Below are positions 62,825 to 64,000 of a stretch of DNA of 64,000 nt, in pieces. This stretch comes from Salinicola salarius. GTDB lineage: Bacteria; Pseudomonadota; Gammaproteobacteria; Pseudomonadales; Halomonadaceae. Location of the stretch: NCBI RefSeq assembly GCF_002179555.1, contig NZ_NHOU01000004.1, forward strand, positions 124,001 through 188,000, read 5' to 3'. Position numbers and translations under genes: made by a program. How positions within the stretch are numbered: the stretch's first letter is position 1; each line of letters starts with the position of its first letter. Under the pieces are notes generated by a model. The model was not told the origin of the DNA. It worked only from the letters and a program-made list of their open reading frames with translations, and did not search any database.

Positions 62825-64000
62825 TGTTGTGCCGAACGGTCAACGCTGAACGCGCTGGCCCGTGAGCGCATGTACTCCGCCGGTTGCGGTGTATCCAGCT
62901 GTCTGATCATGGCATCTGCCAGTGCTTCTACATCGCCTACCGGAACCAGTGGACCATATTGGCCGCCAGCAAGGATTTCGTTGGGGCCATGGGGGCAGTC
63001 GGTACTGACCACCGGGCATCCACAGGCCATGGCTTGGATCAGTACGTTGGGCAGACCTTCATGGATCGAGGAAAGCACGAAGAGATTGGCTCGACTCATC
63101 CAGACGTAGGGATCTTGTATCCATCCCGGTAAAAGTACAGATTCGCTAACCCCCAAGCTTCGTGCTTCACGTTCGATTTCTGCCCGCTGCTCACCTTCAC
63201 CGATAATGATTAATCGTGCACTACGCCGCTCACCGACATGGGCAAAGGCCCGCAACAAGGTCATAAAATCCTTCTGCGCCACCAGTCTGCCGGCACCGAG
63301 AATCACCGGGATCATCCGTTCGTCATCCAGCCATGGATGAGGTGATGGCATCCGGTGGACAGTGGCAAATAACGATTCATCGTAGATCGGATTGTAGATG
63401 GTCTGAACGAGGTCGGAGGGGAGTCGCGCATGGTGCACGAGCTCCTCGCTGATAGCCTGGCTGACCCCGACCACGGCATGAGCGCGTTGATAGGTCTGAT
63501 GGACTAGGGGCTTCAAGAGGCGTTGTCTGCGCCATGAGCGGCCAAGTTTGAGTCATTCGGAGAAGGCGTTGCGTTCGCTTAGTACTATGCGAATGGAGCG
63601 GCCTACCCAGCGCTGCGCCCATATAGCCAAGATATTGGAATAAGTATTGAACACCAGCAATGAGTGAATCGGGGTGCGCTCAAGATATTCACCAAGCGCT
63701 GGTAAATAAGGCATCAGTCGTTTAAATCTTGGCGCCGGCAGGAGAAGCGGTGGAAGAGTAGTGAAAAGCGTCCGCCATTCATTACGCATTATCTGCCAGT
63801 AGGCCCTTGATCTCGTAGAGGGTATAAGCTCTACCAGCTTTACGTTCTCAGGAATATGGGAACGATAGGGGCCACTGGTATCGGTGACGATCAGCTCTAC
63901 GGTATGGCCGCGCTCACTGAAAGCCCTGGCCAATGTCAGCGCTACCCGCTCTCCGCCTCCTGCATCGAGTGAAGGCATGAATATCGCGATGCGCTCCTGC
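62746..64000 (-). pseudogene. family 4 glycosyltransferase broken by an in-frame stop; 5' end outside window
   Basis: Reading leftwards from the right edge, the frame gives QERIAIFMPSLDAGGGERVA (N-domain; the start lies beyond 64000). It continues to IVLSERNAFSE and meets TGA at 63555-63553. The same frame then continues, with LKLGRSWRRQRLLKPLVHQ, into a normal C-domain: VILGAGRLVAQKDFMTLLRA, IIGEGEQRAEIEREA and SSIHEGLPNVLIQAMACGCP. No frame shift is needed, so a single base change explains the break. Restart at a TTG at 63516 would make only the C-domain. A sequencing error is possible. The last residues (about 62746-62800) overlap the methyltransferase fragment and may also be rearranged. 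Confidence 0.8.

Noticed and set aside
63553-63555. Selenocysteine codon in the glycosyltransferase
   Set aside because: No family precedent for Sec at this place and no SECIS-like hairpin recognised right after the TGA; nonsense mutation or sequencing error is simpler.

Overview
The window looks like a chromosomal segment from a GC-rich gammaproteobacterium, most likely a halophile of the Halomonadaceae (Halomonas / Chromohalobacter / Salinicola type). This is inference from gene content: lptF-lptG divergent from pepA, with holC and valS on the same strand as pepA; a BCCT osmolyte carrier; a mannitol-type ABC operon; matAB plus madLM for malonate; metR-metE; and GC-rich coding DNA with long antisense open frames. 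I see no tRNA, rRNA, CRISPR array, integrase or transposase.

Layout. 1-2745: nitrate uptake, with a NarK-type carrier (cut by the left edge) behind a leader that carries a textbook ANTAR antitermination switch, and the NIT-ANTAR regulator NasR just upstream. 3036-6875: a small membrane protein, two divergent PepSY proteins and a PhoPQ-like two-component system. 6935-17206: a LacI-family regulator divergent from a polyol operon (binding protein, two permeases, ATPase, mannitol dehydrogenase, xylulokinase), then transaldolase. 17563-20672: a flavin monooxygenase-like protein and a BCCT carrier. 21069-26231: malonate use, with a GntR regulator divergent from malonyl-CoA decarboxylase, malonyl-CoA synthetase and the MadLM carrier, and a perfect palindromic operator between them. 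26322-28528: a GGDEF and an EAL gene side by side. 28735-33428: envelope and miscellaneous genes. 33772-36193: an RstAB-like two-component system. 36242-39721: metR and metE, divergent. 39984-45310: lipoprotein, azoreductase, glyoxalase I, TspO, a uracil-DNA glycosylase-like protein, DoxX and a membrane GGDEF protein. 45527-53179: valS, holC, a short-chain dehydrogenase, ilvE and pepA on the minus strand. 53381-64000: lptF-lptG, then a lipopolysaccharide/surface glycan locus (sugar kinase, 2OG-Fe(II) oxygenase, GT2, a three-module glycosyltransferase-ELM1 fusion, GT4, a broken methyltransferase and a broken GT4) that runs off the right edge.

How they work together. NasR senses nitrate/nitrite and should free transcription past the terminator in front of the carrier. 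In the polyol operon, sugar alcohol is imported, oxidised to a ketose and phosphorylated, and transaldolase feeds the pentose phosphate pathway. Malonate enters by MadLM, MatB makes malonyl-CoA and MatA decarboxylates it to acetyl-CoA. LptF/LptG export lipopolysaccharide whose core is probably built by the neighbouring glycan genes.

The most notable items are the dual hexaloop antiterminator (1118-1266), the three-module GT8-like/methyltransferase-like/ELM1 protein (58601-61036), two copies of a ~140 bp inverted-repeat-ended element (3421-3560 and 39810-39950), and signs of decay at the right end (in-frame stop at 63553-63555, truncated methyltransferase).
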